Notes: generated from the sequence alone by a model not told the origin. 46,103 nucleotides of DNA from an uncultured Lachnospiraceae bacterium (GCA_910588955.1 CAJURQ010000030.1:1-46103), one strand, 5' to 3'. Shown: positions 22,615 to 31,584, counted from the stretch's first letter. Made by a program: numbers and translations.

Positions 22615-25600
22615 CTACAACGCCTGTCTCAGATACTCCCTGTCAAAACCGACTCTGCCCGCACGTTTCCCGATACTGTGATAGTACACCAGCAGACAGA
22701 AGATCGCCGCAACCGCGCAGCATCTCCTGAATCTGCCGCCCTTCTTCGCCCAGCGGATAAACGCCGCAACGAACACTTCCTTCTCCCGCTCGGTCATGCC
22801 GCGGCTTTCTTCCATGAAGTAGAGAAGCAGATAAGTCAGTCCGGCAATCATCGCCACCGTGGCATAGATTTCCGTCGGCGCAGCATCGCCTGTTTTCGGC
22901 TCCCCGCCGCCTGTCGGCGTTTTCTTCCCGCCTGCTGCCTGTCCTGTCGCAGAAGCGCCGCCATTGCCCGCACTGCTGTCCGGTGCGACAGCATCCTGCA
23001 GAGAGGATGCTTGTGACACAACTGTCACCTGTGCCGTTCCCGTTTCGCCACCGGGGATATCTCCATCAGGCGCAGGGTTGTCCCCGCCGCCATCCGGGGT
23101 ATCGTCACCCGGATCTGGTTTATCTCCACCGCCACCCGGTTTATCTCCGTCGTCGTCCGGTTTATCATCACCGTCATCCGGTTTGTCATCACCCCCATCG
23201 TCCGGTTTATCACCACTATCGGCTTCAAAAGCGGCATGAATCGTATGGTTCTCCGTCACATTCGTGAACGTATAGTATCTGGCTCCCGCCTGCGCCCTTG
23301 CCAGAGTGTCCTTCAATTCTGCCGTCACGTCCTTGCCGTCCACCGTAACTGTTTTTATTTTGTAACCTTCATTTGGCGTGATGGTAAAGGACTGCTCCCC
23401 GCCTTTTGTGACAGCTATGTCACCTGTAGGGTCAATCGTCCCTCCCTCTGTGGCATCCGCCGTAATATGTAATTGCTCCGCCGTCTTTTCCACCCAGCTT
23501 GCAAAGATGCTTGTGATGTCTGTCACAGGCGTATCAAAGTCATAGGGCGTGCTGCCGCCGTCCGTCGTCATCCATCCGGCAAACTGCCGATCCGCCTTCT
23601 GCGGATCCTCCGGCTTCGCCGCCTTCTTTCCTCTTAAAATAATCTGCGGTTCCTGCGGGGTTCCGGCTTTATAAGCCTCTGTCCCATCATAGAAGGTCGC
23701 TGTATAGTAGTGGACGTCCTTTTCCACATCCGTCCCGTTCACCGTCACGTCCACTTCGGTGTCCGCACCGTTCACACGCACTTCCGCTCCCGTGTCCCTC
23801 GCTCTGGAATAAAGGGAGTCCACGGGAACGCCTGTAATATCATAAATGTGGTATGTACCGTTGGGCACCTGACTGATGGTGTAGGAGCTGTCCCCCGTCT
23901 GCCCCGGGACTTCGAGGAAACCGCTGTCGCCGCCGCCAAGCAGGGCGAAGGTTCTGCTGTGACCGTTCCATGGATTTTTGTCTTTCTTCACGTTGATGGT
24001 CACAGTGTAAGTATCTACGGTCACTCCTTCATAGGACCAGCCGTACCATCTGCCATTGTCTGCATCGCCGTCATTTTGCGCGGCCTCTTTGAAGGCGTCA
24101 GTATAGGCTTGTCCCCTCAATTCATCCTTACTCGTATCAAATGTATCAAAAAAACGAATATATCTCCTATTCACCTCATTATTGTCGGGAAATGGAGCAA
24201 ATGCGTCTCTCCCGACCTGCGGAAACCGGATGTTCACATCTGATGATACAACAATATCAAACGCTTTCAATCGGACACAATCTTTAAACGCCTCCACGCC
24301 TATCTTCGATATGTTTTCTGATATTGTCACACTGGCCAGACTGCTGCAATCTGAAAACGCGCCCTCACCTATATTTGTTACATTTTCCGGTATCACCACA
24401 TTGTTTAAACCGCTACAAGACGCAAATGTATATTGTTCGATACGCGTCACACCTTGCGGTATCTCTACGCCGGTTAATTTTTTGCATTTATAAAATGCCG
24501 CCTCCCCTATCTGCGCCACATTTTGCGGTATCTCTATGGCGGTTAAGCCCTCGCATCCATAAAAAACGTTCCTCTTTATATTCGTTACACTTTCCGGTAT
24601 CGTTACGCGGGTTAAGCTTTTGCAGCCCTCAAACACAGCCGTCTCTATACATGTCACACCCTGCGGTATCTCTGCGCTGGTTAAACCGCTCCCCGCAAAC
24701 GCAAGTTCCCCTATTTCCGTCACGCCTTCCGGTATCCTCACACTGGTCAGACGGCTACAGTCACAAAACGCGCCCTCTCCTATACTCGTCACGCTTCCCG
24801 GTATCTCTACCTTCGTTAGCCTGGTGCATCTATCAAATGTCCGCTTCTCTATACCTGCCACACCTTCCGGTATCGTTACACTCTTTAAATCTTCGTTATG
24901 AGCAAATGCCCTCTCCCCTATGCTTCTCACGCTTTTCGGTATCGTTATGCTATTCAAAAAGCAGCTATCAAACGCGCTATTTCCTATTTCTTTCACGCCT
25001 TCCGCTATCGTGACGTCGGAAAGGGCGGAGAGCGCAAATGCATTATCCCCTATACGCTCCACACTTGCCGGTATGGAAATCGTTTTTAGCGTCCAGCTCT
25101 TCTGAAATGCGTTTGCCCCTATTCCTGTCACACGATAGGTAACTTCATCCTTCACGAATGATTCGGGGATTATTACGTTTGCTACCCTATTATCCGAATC
25201 CGGGTCTTCCCCTTTTACTTCGACTTCGCCATTTCCTGTCACCCTGTACCAAAGATGAGAACCATCATCCCAGAACGTATCATCCGCCGCATACGTTTCC
25301 ATCCCCTCATCCGCCGCCATCAAAGCAACACCCACTTCTCCATCCAAATCATTCTCCGAAACTGTTTCTTCCTCCCCGATTCCCTCAGAAGGTTTTACCC
25401 CCCCCCCTGCATTTTTGGCGCACGCCTCATAATCCGCCGCGCACACGGGACAGCCTTCGTTCACAGCATCTTCCGTGCACGCCGTCTCGCAGACGCACTT
25501 GTTCGGAGCACCCTCTTCGCCGCCCTGATTATCGCCCTCGTCTCCTGTCTCGTCACCACCCGCACCGGGGTTATCCTCCCCGTCATCATCTGCGCCGTCG

Positions 25601-25923
25601 TTGCCCGAACCTGTTTCACCGCTGCCGTCGCCACCATTGCCCGAACTAGTGCCAGCTTCACCTGTGCCGCCATTTCCTGTGTCACTGCCGGCTTCACCCT
25701 CGCCACCTTCTCCGCCGTCGTTTTCATCACCTTCCGGCGCGTCTTTGTCCGTCACATCAGTGCCGCCCGTCTGCATGTCATCCTTATGTTCATCCGAAAC
25801 ACCCGTCTCCACGGGCGCAGTCCCCTCATTTGCCAGCGCAGGCACCTGACATTGTCCGACCAGCAGAGCCGCCGTCAGCATCATAGCTATCCACTTGTAA
25901 ACTCTGTTTTTGCTCTTTCTCAT
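22615..25923 (-). CDS. BspA-like leucine-rich repeat cell-surface protein
   Basis: About 1102 residues from the ATG at 25923 (MRKSKNRV), which follows a GGGTGGGGAAG site; an ATG at 25962 is possible but poorly served. Order of parts: signal peptide (to about 32, ALA-N); a Gly/Asp/Glu/Thr-rich stretch to about 140; a Cys cluster (CVCETACTEDAVNEGCPVC); about 14 BspA/LRR_5 repeats of 23 residues (about 235-570, consensus L-T-x-V-x-I-P-x-x-V-x-x-I-G-x-x-A-F-x-x-C); an InlB-like beta repeat (about 740-805); a second beta repeat; a GDKPDDG-type spacer; sorting-like EPKTGD at about 1008-1013, a membrane helix, and an unusual tail with another helix. Such proteins bind host or microbial surfaces. A G10 run at 25398-25407 lies early in the frame. 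Confidence 0.9.
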   Translation of the reverse strand: MRKSKNRVYKWIAMMLTAALLVGQCQVPALANEGTAPVETGVSDEHKDDMQTGGTDVTDKDAPEGDENDGGEGGEGEAGSDTGNGGTGEAGTSSGNGGDGSGETGSGNDGADDDGEDNPGAGGDETGDEGDNQGGEEGAPNKCVCETACTEDAVNEGCPVCAADYEACAKNAGGGVKPSEGIGEEETVSENDLDGEVGVALMAADEGMETYAADDTFWDDGSHLWYRVTGNGEVEVKGEDPDSDNRVANVIIPESFVKDEVTYRVTGIGANAFQKSWTLKTISIPASVERIGDNAFALSALSDVTIAEGVKEIGNSAFDSCFLNSITIPKSVRSIGERAFAHNEDLKSVTIPEGVAGIEKRTFDRCTRLTKVEIPGSVTSIGEGAFCDCSRLTSVRIPEGVTEIGELAFAGSGLTSAEIPQGVTCIETAVFEGCKSLTRVTIPESVTNIKRNVFYGCEGLTAIEIPQNVAQIGEAAFYKCKKLTGVEIPQGVTRIEQYTFASCSGLNNVVIPENVTNIGEGAFSDCSSLASVTISENISKIGVEAFKDCVRLKAFDIVVSSDVNIRFPQVGRDAFAPFPDNNEVNRRYIRFFDTFDTSKDELRGQAYTDAFKEAAQNDGDADNGRWYGWSYEGVTVDTYTVTINVKKDKNPWNGHSRTFALLGGGDSGFLEVPGQTGDSSYTISQVPNGTYHIYDITGVPVDSLYSRARDTGAEVRVNGADTEVDVTVNGTDVEKDVHYYTATFYDGTEAYKAGTPQEPQIILRGKKAAKPEDPQKADRQFAGWMTTDGGSTPYDFDTPVTDITSIFASWVEKTAEQLHITADATEGGTIDPTGDIAVTKGGEQSFTITPNEGYKIKTVTVDGKDVTAELKDTLARAQAGARYYTFTNVTENHTIHAAFEADSGDKPDDGGDDKPDDGDDKPDDDGDKPGGGGDKPDPGDDTPDGGGDNPAPDGDIPGGETGTAQVTVVSQASSLQDAVAPDSSAGNGGASATGQAAGGKKTPTGGGEPKTGDAAPTEIYATVAMIAGLTYLLLYFMEESRGMTEREKEVFVAAFIRWAKKGGRFRRCCAVAAIFCLLVYYHSIGKRAGRVGFDREYLRQAL
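23085..23215. repeat. Low-complexity tandem repeat in the surface protein gene
   Basis: Imperfect tandem units around TCCGGTTTATC(ACC) encode the Asp/Gly/Lys/Pro spacer (GDKPDDG type) between the beta repeats and the wall anchor. Such spacers often vary in copy number between strains. Confidence 0.7.
24240..25110. repeat. 69-base repeats encoding leucine-rich units
   Basis: About a dozen degenerate copies with a period near 69 bases (23 codons); on plus the recurring core is GGTATC or GGTATCTCTAC followed by a CGTT/GTTA segment. They encode the LRR_5 units. Their coding periodicity distinguishes them from a CRISPR array. Confidence 0.75.
25398..25407. repeat. Homopolymeric C10 (G10 on coding strand) tract
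   Basis: Ten Cs in a row on plus, read as GGG GGG GGG (three glycines, residues 173-175) plus the first base of GTA in the surface protein gene. It is the longest G/C homopolymer seen in the window and sits in the first sixth of the frame, where slippage would truncate the protein. Confidence 0.85.
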
Positions 25924-25973
25924 TCTGCTTCCCCACCCACCCTTTTCTCTTTTTACACTCATATAAACACACT

Positions 25974-27107
25974 TTATTCAAGCATTCTTTTTGCCCGCAT
26001 CTGTACCTGTCTCTCCAGCATCCGCAAACGTTTCTCTGGCAAATTATATCTGGGATGTTTCCGAAACCGAAAAGCAAGCAGACTCCTTAAACCCTCCCGA
26101 TGCCTCTGCGCAAGGATTTCCCTCGCCGTCCCAATAAAATCGTCATATACACAGGGAACCAGCGTCTGGACATACGCCGCCAGAGTATCCTCATTTTCCA
26201 TGTCATCCCTTCCCGCAAAGTTCAAAAGAGCATTTCCGTGGTCAAAAAGCGGCGCGGGCGCAACGATTTTGTTTTCCTTATTATCTACCATAAAGCCAAA
26301 ATTACCGAAATGTCTGTCAGTGTTTATAATTACCGCATCAAAGACAAGCATGTCATCAAGCGCATCCACAAAATTCTGCCCCAATTTCTGATAGTACGCT
26401 CTCACCGCCGCCATCCCCCCGTCGGTCACCATTCTTCCCACGGGCAGAAAAGAATACGCTTTGGAAGTAAAAAGCTGACAGACAGAGCACAGTTCACCCT
26501 CCCACTTTGAAAGGGAGTAGGCGATCGCATTTACACCGAGAACCTCTGCAATCTGCGCCGCATAGTATTCCGAATAAGGTTCATTCCCGGTATTTGACGC
26601 TCCGCTCGTGCCGCCTTTATACAGACAGATTTTTCCGTCCTTTCTTCTCCAACATTTCGGGAGCATACCGTTTGTGGTAAACTCCGGGCAGGATGCCAGA
26701 GAACTTCTGACGCTGCTGCCATATCCCGTAAAAGCAATCAGCGCAAGAATCTGGCTGAAACGATTATCATACAAATTATATTTTTCGTATGTGCCCTCAA
26801 ATCCTTTCTCCACAATCCAGTAACAGTCGTTTAGGGAAAGCCCCTTCGAAACCCTGATAACCGCCATCGGGCGATTGATATTCAGCCCGCACTTGCTAAG
26901 AAAATTATGCACATAGGCGCGGTTCTTCGGTATCGTCCTGCGCTTTAGCCATGTGGCAAGTCCCTCCTCGTCAGGTGAAAGGTCGAGCGGAAACAATTCC
27001 TTTTTTGCTTCATTTTTCCAAAGAATTTTTATTTTGGGGGTACTCGTGTCCTCGGTCGCTGAAAAGCGTATAAGACTTACATCTATATGTTTTAATTCAT
27101 AAATCAT
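25974..27107 (-). CDS. HipA-like serine/threonine kinase
   Basis: A 377-residue protein. The ATG at 27107 follows GGGAGGG and lies 25 bases after relE. The C-terminal half has the HipA kinase pattern: a Gly-rich LYKGGTSGASNTG loop (about 162-174), conserved NEPYSEYYAAQIAEVLG, the catalytic loop IINTDRHFGN (N262, D264, H266, N269) and metal-binding LFDHG (D289). HipA phosphorylates glutamyl-tRNA synthetase to cause growth arrest; related kinases have other targets. The N-terminal 110 residues do not look like the HipA N-domain, and no HipB repressor is adjacent; instead relBE precedes it. Base composition is more AT-rich than the neighbours, suggesting acquisition. The target is unknown. Confidence 0.75.
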   Translation of the reverse strand: MIYELKHIDVSLIRFSATEDTSTPKIKILWKNEAKKELFPLDLSPDEEGLATWLKRRTIPKNRAYVHNFLSKCGLNINRPMAVIRVSKGLSLNDCYWIVEKGFEGTYEKYNLYDNRFSQILALIAFTGYGSSVRSSLASCPEFTTNGMLPKCWRRKDGKICLYKGGTSGASNTGNEPYSEYYAAQIAEVLGVNAIAYSLSKWEGELCSVCQLFTSKAYSFLPVGRMVTDGGMAAVRAYYQKLGQNFVDALDDMLVFDAVIINTDRHFGNFGFMVDNKENKIVAPAPLFDHGNALLNFAGRDDMENEDTLAAYVQTLVPCVYDDFIGTAREILAQRHREGLRSLLAFRFRKHPRYNLPEKRLRMLERQVQMRAKRMLE

Positions 27108-27132
27108 ATACGCCCTCCCAAAAATACTTTTC

Positions 27133-27390
27133 TCAATACCTCTTGTATACATCACCACGGTTATCAATGTTTTCAATATTAATAATTTTTATTTCTTCTT
27201 GAATTGAATAAATTATCCTAATATTACCTACTCGCATTCTATAAAGATCATGCCCCTTTAATCGTTTTATGTCTGTACCATCTGGCAATTTATAAATCGC
27301 ACGCATCAAATTCTGCTGTATTTTAGGAGTTTGTTTTCTCAGAAACTTTTCTGCGGCTTTTTCAAATCGGATTGCATACTGTACCCTCAT
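27133..27390 (-). CDS. RelE/ParE-type toxin
   Basis: An 85-residue protein with the RelE fold pattern: MRVQYAIRFEKAAEKFLRK, a helix with QQNLMRAI, KRLKGHDLYRMRVGNIRIIY and a C-terminal strand with basic residues (RGDVYKRY). Members usually cleave mRNA on the ribosome (RelE) or poison gyrase (ParE); GHDLYRMRVGNIRIIY favours RelE. Its start overlaps the antitoxin stop by 4 bases. The region is AT-rich against the surroundings. Confidence 0.85.
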   Translation of the reverse strand: MRVQYAIRFEKAAEKFLRKQTPKIQQNLMRAIYKLPDGTDIKRLKGHDLYRMRVGNIRIIYSIQEEIKIINIENIDNRGDVYKRY

Positions 27391-27605
27391 AGCACTACAC
27401 CCAACTCACCCGCCAAATCTTCCAAAGCAACCGTCTCACCATCATTTTCCTGTTCAGCCTGCGCAATCATCTGCAAGTCCCATTCATCAGGCTCAATCTC
27501 TTCCCCTGCGTATGCTTTCAGCGATTCCAACATTTCTACTACAAAATGTAATTTAATATCCGGTATACCCTCTATAAGCTGCAACACTCTTTCCCTATTA
27601 CTCAT
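27387..27605 (-). CDS. Antitoxin of the RelE-type pair
   Basis: A 72-residue acidic protein from the ATG at 27605 (MSNRERVLQL), which follows GGTGG. The N-terminal half (VLQLIEGIPDIKLHFVVEMLESL) looks like a compact dimerising helix region and the C-terminal half is acidic and probably disordered until bound to the toxin. It is encoded directly before the toxin in an overlapping pair, and a palindrome over the promoter is the likely self-repression site. The exact antitoxin family is not recognised. Confidence 0.75.
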   Translation of the reverse strand: MSNRERVLQLIEGIPDIKLHFVVEMLESLKAYAGEEIEPDEWDLQMIAQAEQENDGETVALEDLAGELGVVL

Positions 27606-27640
27606 ATTACAACCACCTTTCCTATACATTTGCTACATAT

Positions 27641-27679
27641 AGTATATCCCCTCCGCCAACATTTGTAAAATATTACAAA
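27641..27679 (-). promoter_or_regulatory. Promoter and palindromic operator of the toxin-antitoxin unit
   Basis: Minus-strand TTTACA (27669-27664), 17-base spacer, TATACT (27646-27641). A perfect 7-bp inverted repeat TTTGTAA/TTACAAA with a 4-base centre (27662-27679) covers the -35 box, fitting autoregulation by the antitoxin-toxin complex. Confidence 0.7.
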
Positions 27680-27704
27680 ACGAAAACTCTCTTCCCACGT
27701 AAAA

Positions 27705-27730
27705 CGGGGAGATAGCCAACTATCTCCCCG
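27705..27730 (-). terminator. Intrinsic terminator after prfB
   Basis: A perfect 11-bp stem CGGGGAGATAG/CTATCTCCCCG with a 4-base loop, then TTTTACG on minus, 8 bases after the prfB stop. Confidence 0.9.
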
Positions 27731-27737
27731 CAAACCA

Positions 27738-28842
27738 CTAACTATTAATCCACTTCAAATACGCATTGATAAACGGATCGATCGCCCCGTCCATCACCGC
27801 ATCCACATTGCCGGACTCCTCGTTTGTCCGGTGGTCTTTCACCATGGTGTAAGGCTGCATCACATAGGAGCGTATCTGGTTGCCCCAGCCGATCTCCTTC
27901 ACGTCGCCACGGATATCCGACAGCTTCTCCGCATTCTCCTCCTGCTTTAACATATAAAGCTTCGCCTTCAGCATCTGCATCGCCTTGTCCTTGTTCTGGA
28001 ACTGGCTGCGCTCGTTCTGGCAGGTCACCACGATTCCCGTCGGGAAGTGGGTGATACGGATCGCCGAGGACGTCTTGTTGATGTGCTGACCGCCCGCGCC
28101 ACTGCTTCGGTACGTGTCGATACGGATATCCTCGTCCTTCACTTCCACATCCACATCTTCCTCAATGTCCGGCATCACGTCAAGGGACACGAAGGAAGTC
28201 TGCCGCTTGCCCTGCGCGTTGAAAGGGGAAATACGCACCAGCCTGTGCACGCCCTTCTCCGATTTCAGATAACCGTAGGCGTTCTCGCCGTTGATCTGGA
28301 ACGTCACGGACTTGATGCCCGCCTCGTCGCCGTCCAGATAGTCAATCACGTCCAGCGAATAGCCCTTGCGCTCCGCCCAGCGGGTGTACATGCGGTAGAG
28401 CATACTGCACCAGTCGCAGCTCTCCGTGCCGCCCGCCCCGGCATTCAATTTCAGAATCGCGTTATTTTTGTCATACTCGCCTGAGAGGAGCGTACTGATT
28501 CTGATATTCTCAAACGTTTCCTTAAAGGAGGTAAGTTCCTCCTCGATGTCGGGAATGATCGCCGGGTCGTTGTCCTCGTAGCCCAACTCAATCAGTTCCA
28601 GAATGTCGTTATACTGGCTGGAAAGACCGTCCATCGTCTCCACAACGTCCTTCAGCCCTTTGGACTCCCGCATCTTCTGGTTTGACTTCTCCGGGTCGTC
28701 CCAGAAGTCCGGCGCCTGCATTTCCATGTCAAGCTCCTCGATCCGCTTTACCTTATCTGCTAAGTTAAAGTGAATCCCTCACTTCCGCTAAGGGGCTTTT
28801 GTAGGCTAAAAGCTCCGATTTCATATTGTCCAGTTCTACCAC
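27738..28842 (-). CDS. prfB: Peptide chain release factor 2 (programmed +1 frameshift)
   Basis: RF2 ends translation at UGA and UAA. The main frame holds the stop-codon reading SPF motif (VRISPFNAQGKR) and the catalytic GGQ loop (SSGAGGQHINK). The N-terminus is in another frame: a GTG at 28842 after AAGGTGA encodes VVELDNMKSELL and runs 25 codons to EVRDSL and then UAA (28767-28765). A +1 slip at CTTTAAC (28770-28764) joins it to NLADKVKRIEELDMEM, giving about 367 residues, the normal RF2 length. An AGGG anti-ribosome pairing site lies 5 bases before CTT as in E. coli. The in-frame stop is UAA, where UGA is usual. An annotation starting at 28727 would miss 38 residues. Confidence 0.92.
28764..28779 (-). 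promoter_or_regulatory. RF2 frameshift site with UAA stop
   Basis: On minus AGGG, five bases, then CTT TAA C. The AGGG would pair with the 16S rRNA tail and promote slippage of the CUU tRNA to UUU; reading resumes at AAC. The usual site is CTT TGA C. Confidence 0.85.
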
Positions 28843-28886
28843 TTAACGTCACCTTCTTTCTATCTTTGCTTAGTATTGCTTTAGCT

Positions 28887-31451
28887 TTATTTCCGCCCGC
28901 AGCACTGTTTATACTTCTTCCCGCTCCCGCAAGGGCAGGGATCGTTCGGGTAAACCTTCGCCTCCGCGCGCTTCACGGGACCTTTCTGCAGGGTGTCGTC
29001 CTTATTGGTGCCGGTCACCTTTGCCACCTGCTCCCTCTCCACCTTCTGCTCAATGCGTACACGGAAGAGCAGACGCACCGTCTCCTCCTTGATGTTCTGC
29101 GTCATCTCGTCGAACATCTCGTAACCGTTCAGCTTGTACTCCACAAGCGGATCCTTCTGTCCGTAAGCCTGCAAGCCCGCACCCTGACGAAGCTGTTCCA
29201 TATCGTCGATGTGATCCATCCACTTTCTATCTATCACTTTGAGAAGGATCACGCGCTCGATCTCACGGATCGCCTCAGGCTCCGGGAACTCCGCCTCCTT
29301 GCTCTCGTAAAGCTTGACAGCCTCCTCCTTCAACTGCTGTTTCAGGCTGTTTTTCTTAGGTTTTAAGACTCTCGACGCATTTACAGGCTTTAAGGGCACT
29401 GTGGGAATAAGCAGGGTATTCAATTCATTGTAATCCCACTCCTCGAAATCGGAGTCATCCCCGATACAGATATCCACGCAGTTCTCCGTGATATCCGTGA
29501 TCATCTTGTAGATGGCGTCCCTCATGCTCTCGCCGTCCAGGACGCGCCGTCTCTCCTCGTATATAATCTCTCTCTGCTCGTTCATCACCTGATCATACTC
29601 GAGCAGGCTCTTTCTGATGCCGAAGTTGTTGTTCTCTATCTTCTTCTGTGCCGTCTCAATCGCCTTGGTCAATGCGCTGTGCTCGATCTCCTGCCCTTCC
29701 GGGATGCCAAGCGCGTTAAACATGGTGACCATGCGGTCGGAACCGAACAGCCGCATCAGATCGTCCTCCAGCGAGATGTAAAACTTCGATTCGCCGGGAT
29801 CGCCCTGACGTCCGCTTCGACCGCGCAACTGGTTGTCGATACGTCTGGACTCATGGCGCTCCGTGCCAATGATCATGAGACCGCCCGCCGCTCTCGCCTC
29901 GTCGTCCAGCTTGATATCCGTACCACGACCAGCCATGTTGGTTGCGATGGTAACCGCGCCGTGAATACCGGCGTCCGCCACAATCTCCGCCTCCAGCTCG
30001 TGAAACTTTGCGTTCAGCACTTTATGCTCCAGACCGTTTCTCTTGAAGATGGCGGAAAGCTCCTCGGATGCGTCGATATTGATCGTACCGACCAATACCG
30101 GCTGCCCCTTTGCGTGCGCCTCCTGCACCGCGTGCAGAATCGCCTTGAGCTTTTCTTTTTTGGTTTTATAGACAGCGTCCTGATGGTCAATACGCGCCAC
30201 CGGCTTGTTCGTGGGAATCGCCACCACGTCCATGCCGTAAATGTCACGAAACTCTTTTTCCTCCGTGAGCGCCGTACCGGTCATGCCCGCCTTTTTCTCG
30301 AATTTATTAAAGAAATTCTGGAAGGTAATGTTGGCGAGCGTCTTGCTCTCCCGCTTCACCTTCACATGCTCTTTCGCCTCAATCGCCTGATGCAGTCCGT
30401 CGGAGTAACGACGCCCCGGCATGATACGTCCGGTAAACTCATCCACGATCATAACCTGATCATCCTTCACCACGTAATCCTGATCGCGGAACATCAGGTT
30501 GTGCGCCCGCAGAGCCAGTATAATGTTGTGCTGGATTTCCAGATTTTCCGGGTCAGCCAAATTCTCTATCTGGAAGAAACGCTCCACCTTGGAAACGCCC
30601 TGCGCAGTCAGGTTCACAACCTTGTCCTTCTCGTTCACGATGAAGTCACCGGTCTCCTCCCGCTCCACACCCATGATGGCGTCCATCTTGGTCAGCTCTT
30701 CCATATCCTCGCCGCGGGTGAGCTGTTTCGCCAGAATATCGCAAGCCTCGTAAAGCTTCGTGGATTTGCCGCTCTGTCCGGATATGATCAGTGGAGTTCT
30801 CGCCTCATCGATCAGCACCGAGTCCACCTCGTCGATAATAGCGTAATGCAGCTCCCTCAGCACGAGCTGTTCCTTGTAAATAACCATATTGTCGCGCAGA
30901 TAATCGAAACCCAGCTCATTGTTTGTCACATAGGTAATGTCGCAGTTGTAAGCCTCCCTGCGCTCCTCGGGTTTCATGTCGTTTAACACGCATCCCACTT
31001 TCAATCCGAGAAATTCATGCACCTGTCCCATCCACTCCGCATCACGCTTCGCCAGATAGTCGTTGACCGTGACAACATGCACGCCCCTTCCCTCCAGCGC
31101 GTTCAGATAAGCCGGCAGCAGACAGGTCTGGGTCTTACCTTCACCGGTTCTCATCTCCGCGATACGTCCTTGATGCAGGATAATGCCGCCGATCAGCTGC
31201 ACCCTGTAATGCTCCGTGTTGAGAATCCTTCTCGCCGCCTCCCGGACAAGGGCGTAAGCCTCCGGCAAAAGTTCATCCAAAGTCTCACCCTCGGAGAGTC
31301 TTTTCTTAAACTCCTTCGTCTTATCGCGCATCTGCTCGTCCGACATTTCCATCATCTCCGGACGCATCCCCTCGATCTTGTCTACCAGACCGTTAATGCG
31401 CTTGATCTCCCGTTCACTGTGCGTTCCGAATATTTTTTGTACCACGCTCAT
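28887..31451 (-). CDS. secA: Preprotein translocase ATPase SecA
   Basis: About 854 residues from the ATG at 31451 (MSVVQKIFG); the longer frame adds 25 unconserved residues. Seen are AEMRTGEGKTQT (Walker A), VNDYLAKRDAEWMG, VDSVLIDEARTPLIISG (Walker B region), NMAGRGTDIKL, ERHESRRIDNQLRGRSGRQGD and the C-terminal zinc tail NDPCPCGSGKKYKQCCGRK, which binds SecB or the ribosome. It drives proteins through SecYEG. The order secA-prfB is the common Firmicute arrangement; prfB starts 45 bases on. Confidence 0.97.
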   Translation of the reverse strand: MSVVQKIFGTHSEREIKRINGLVDKIEGMRPEMMEMSDEQMRDKTKEFKKRLSEGETLDELLPEAYALVREAARRILNTEHYRVQLIGGIILHQGRIAEMRTGEGKTQTCLLPAYLNALEGRGVHVVTVNDYLAKRDAEWMGQVHEFLGLKVGCVLNDMKPEERREAYNCDITYVTNNELGFDYLRDNMVIYKEQLVLRELHYAIIDEVDSVLIDEARTPLIISGQSGKSTKLYEACDILAKQLTRGEDMEELTKMDAIMGVEREETGDFIVNEKDKVVNLTAQGVSKVERFFQIENLADPENLEIQHNIILALRAHNLMFRDQDYVVKDDQVMIVDEFTGRIMPGRRYSDGLHQAIEAKEHVKVKRESKTLANITFQNFFNKFEKKAGMTGTALTEEKEFRDIYGMDVVAIPTNKPVARIDHQDAVYKTKKEKLKAILHAVQEAHAKGQPVLVGTINIDASEELSAIFKRNGLEHKVLNAKFHELEAEIVADAGIHGAVTIATNMAGRGTDIKLDDEARAAGGLMIIGTERHESRRIDNQLRGRSGRQGDPGESKFYISLEDDLMRLFGSDRMVTMFNALGIPEGQEIEHSALTKAIETAQKKIENNNFGIRKSLLEYDQVMNEQREIIYEERRRVLDGESMRDAIYKMITDITENCVDICIGDDSDFEEWDYNELNTLLIPTVPLKPVNASRVLKPKKNSLKQQLKEEAVKLYESKEAEFPEPEAIREIERVILLKVIDRKWMDHIDDMEQLRQGAGLQAYGQKDPLVEYKLNGYEMFDEMTQNIKEETVRLLFRVRIEQKVEREQVAKVTGTNKDDTLQKGPVKRAEAKVYPNDPCPCGSGKKYKQCCGRK

Positions 31452-31529
31452 AGTTTTCTCATTCCCATGTGCCTTTTGGGCTGACACATGCCTTTCTCTC
31501 AAAAAATCCCCACCATAACAAAACACTAA

Positions 31530-31558
31530 ATTATATTTTACCAGATACAGGGAGCAAA
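31530..31558 (-). promoter_or_regulatory. Promoter of secA-prfB
   Basis: Minus-strand TTTGCT (31558-31553), 17-base spacer, TATAAT (31535-31530), about 80 bases before the secA start. Confidence 0.5.
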
Positions 31559-31584
31559 TTCAAGCAAAACCCCTATTCTCAGAC

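Noticed and set aside
24240..25110. Regular repeats resembling a CRISPR array
   Set aside because: The period is 69 bases, copies are degenerate throughout, there are no unique spacers, and the units translate into leucine-rich repeats.
26531..26737. Small minus-strand frame inside the HipA-like gene
   Set aside because: Out-of-frame shadow of a gene with clear catalytic motifs; no ribosome site.
28727..28842. prfB as a pseudogene because of an internal stop
   Set aside because: The stop lies exactly at the known RF2 frameshift position with its AGGG stimulator, and both frames carry RF2-like sequence.
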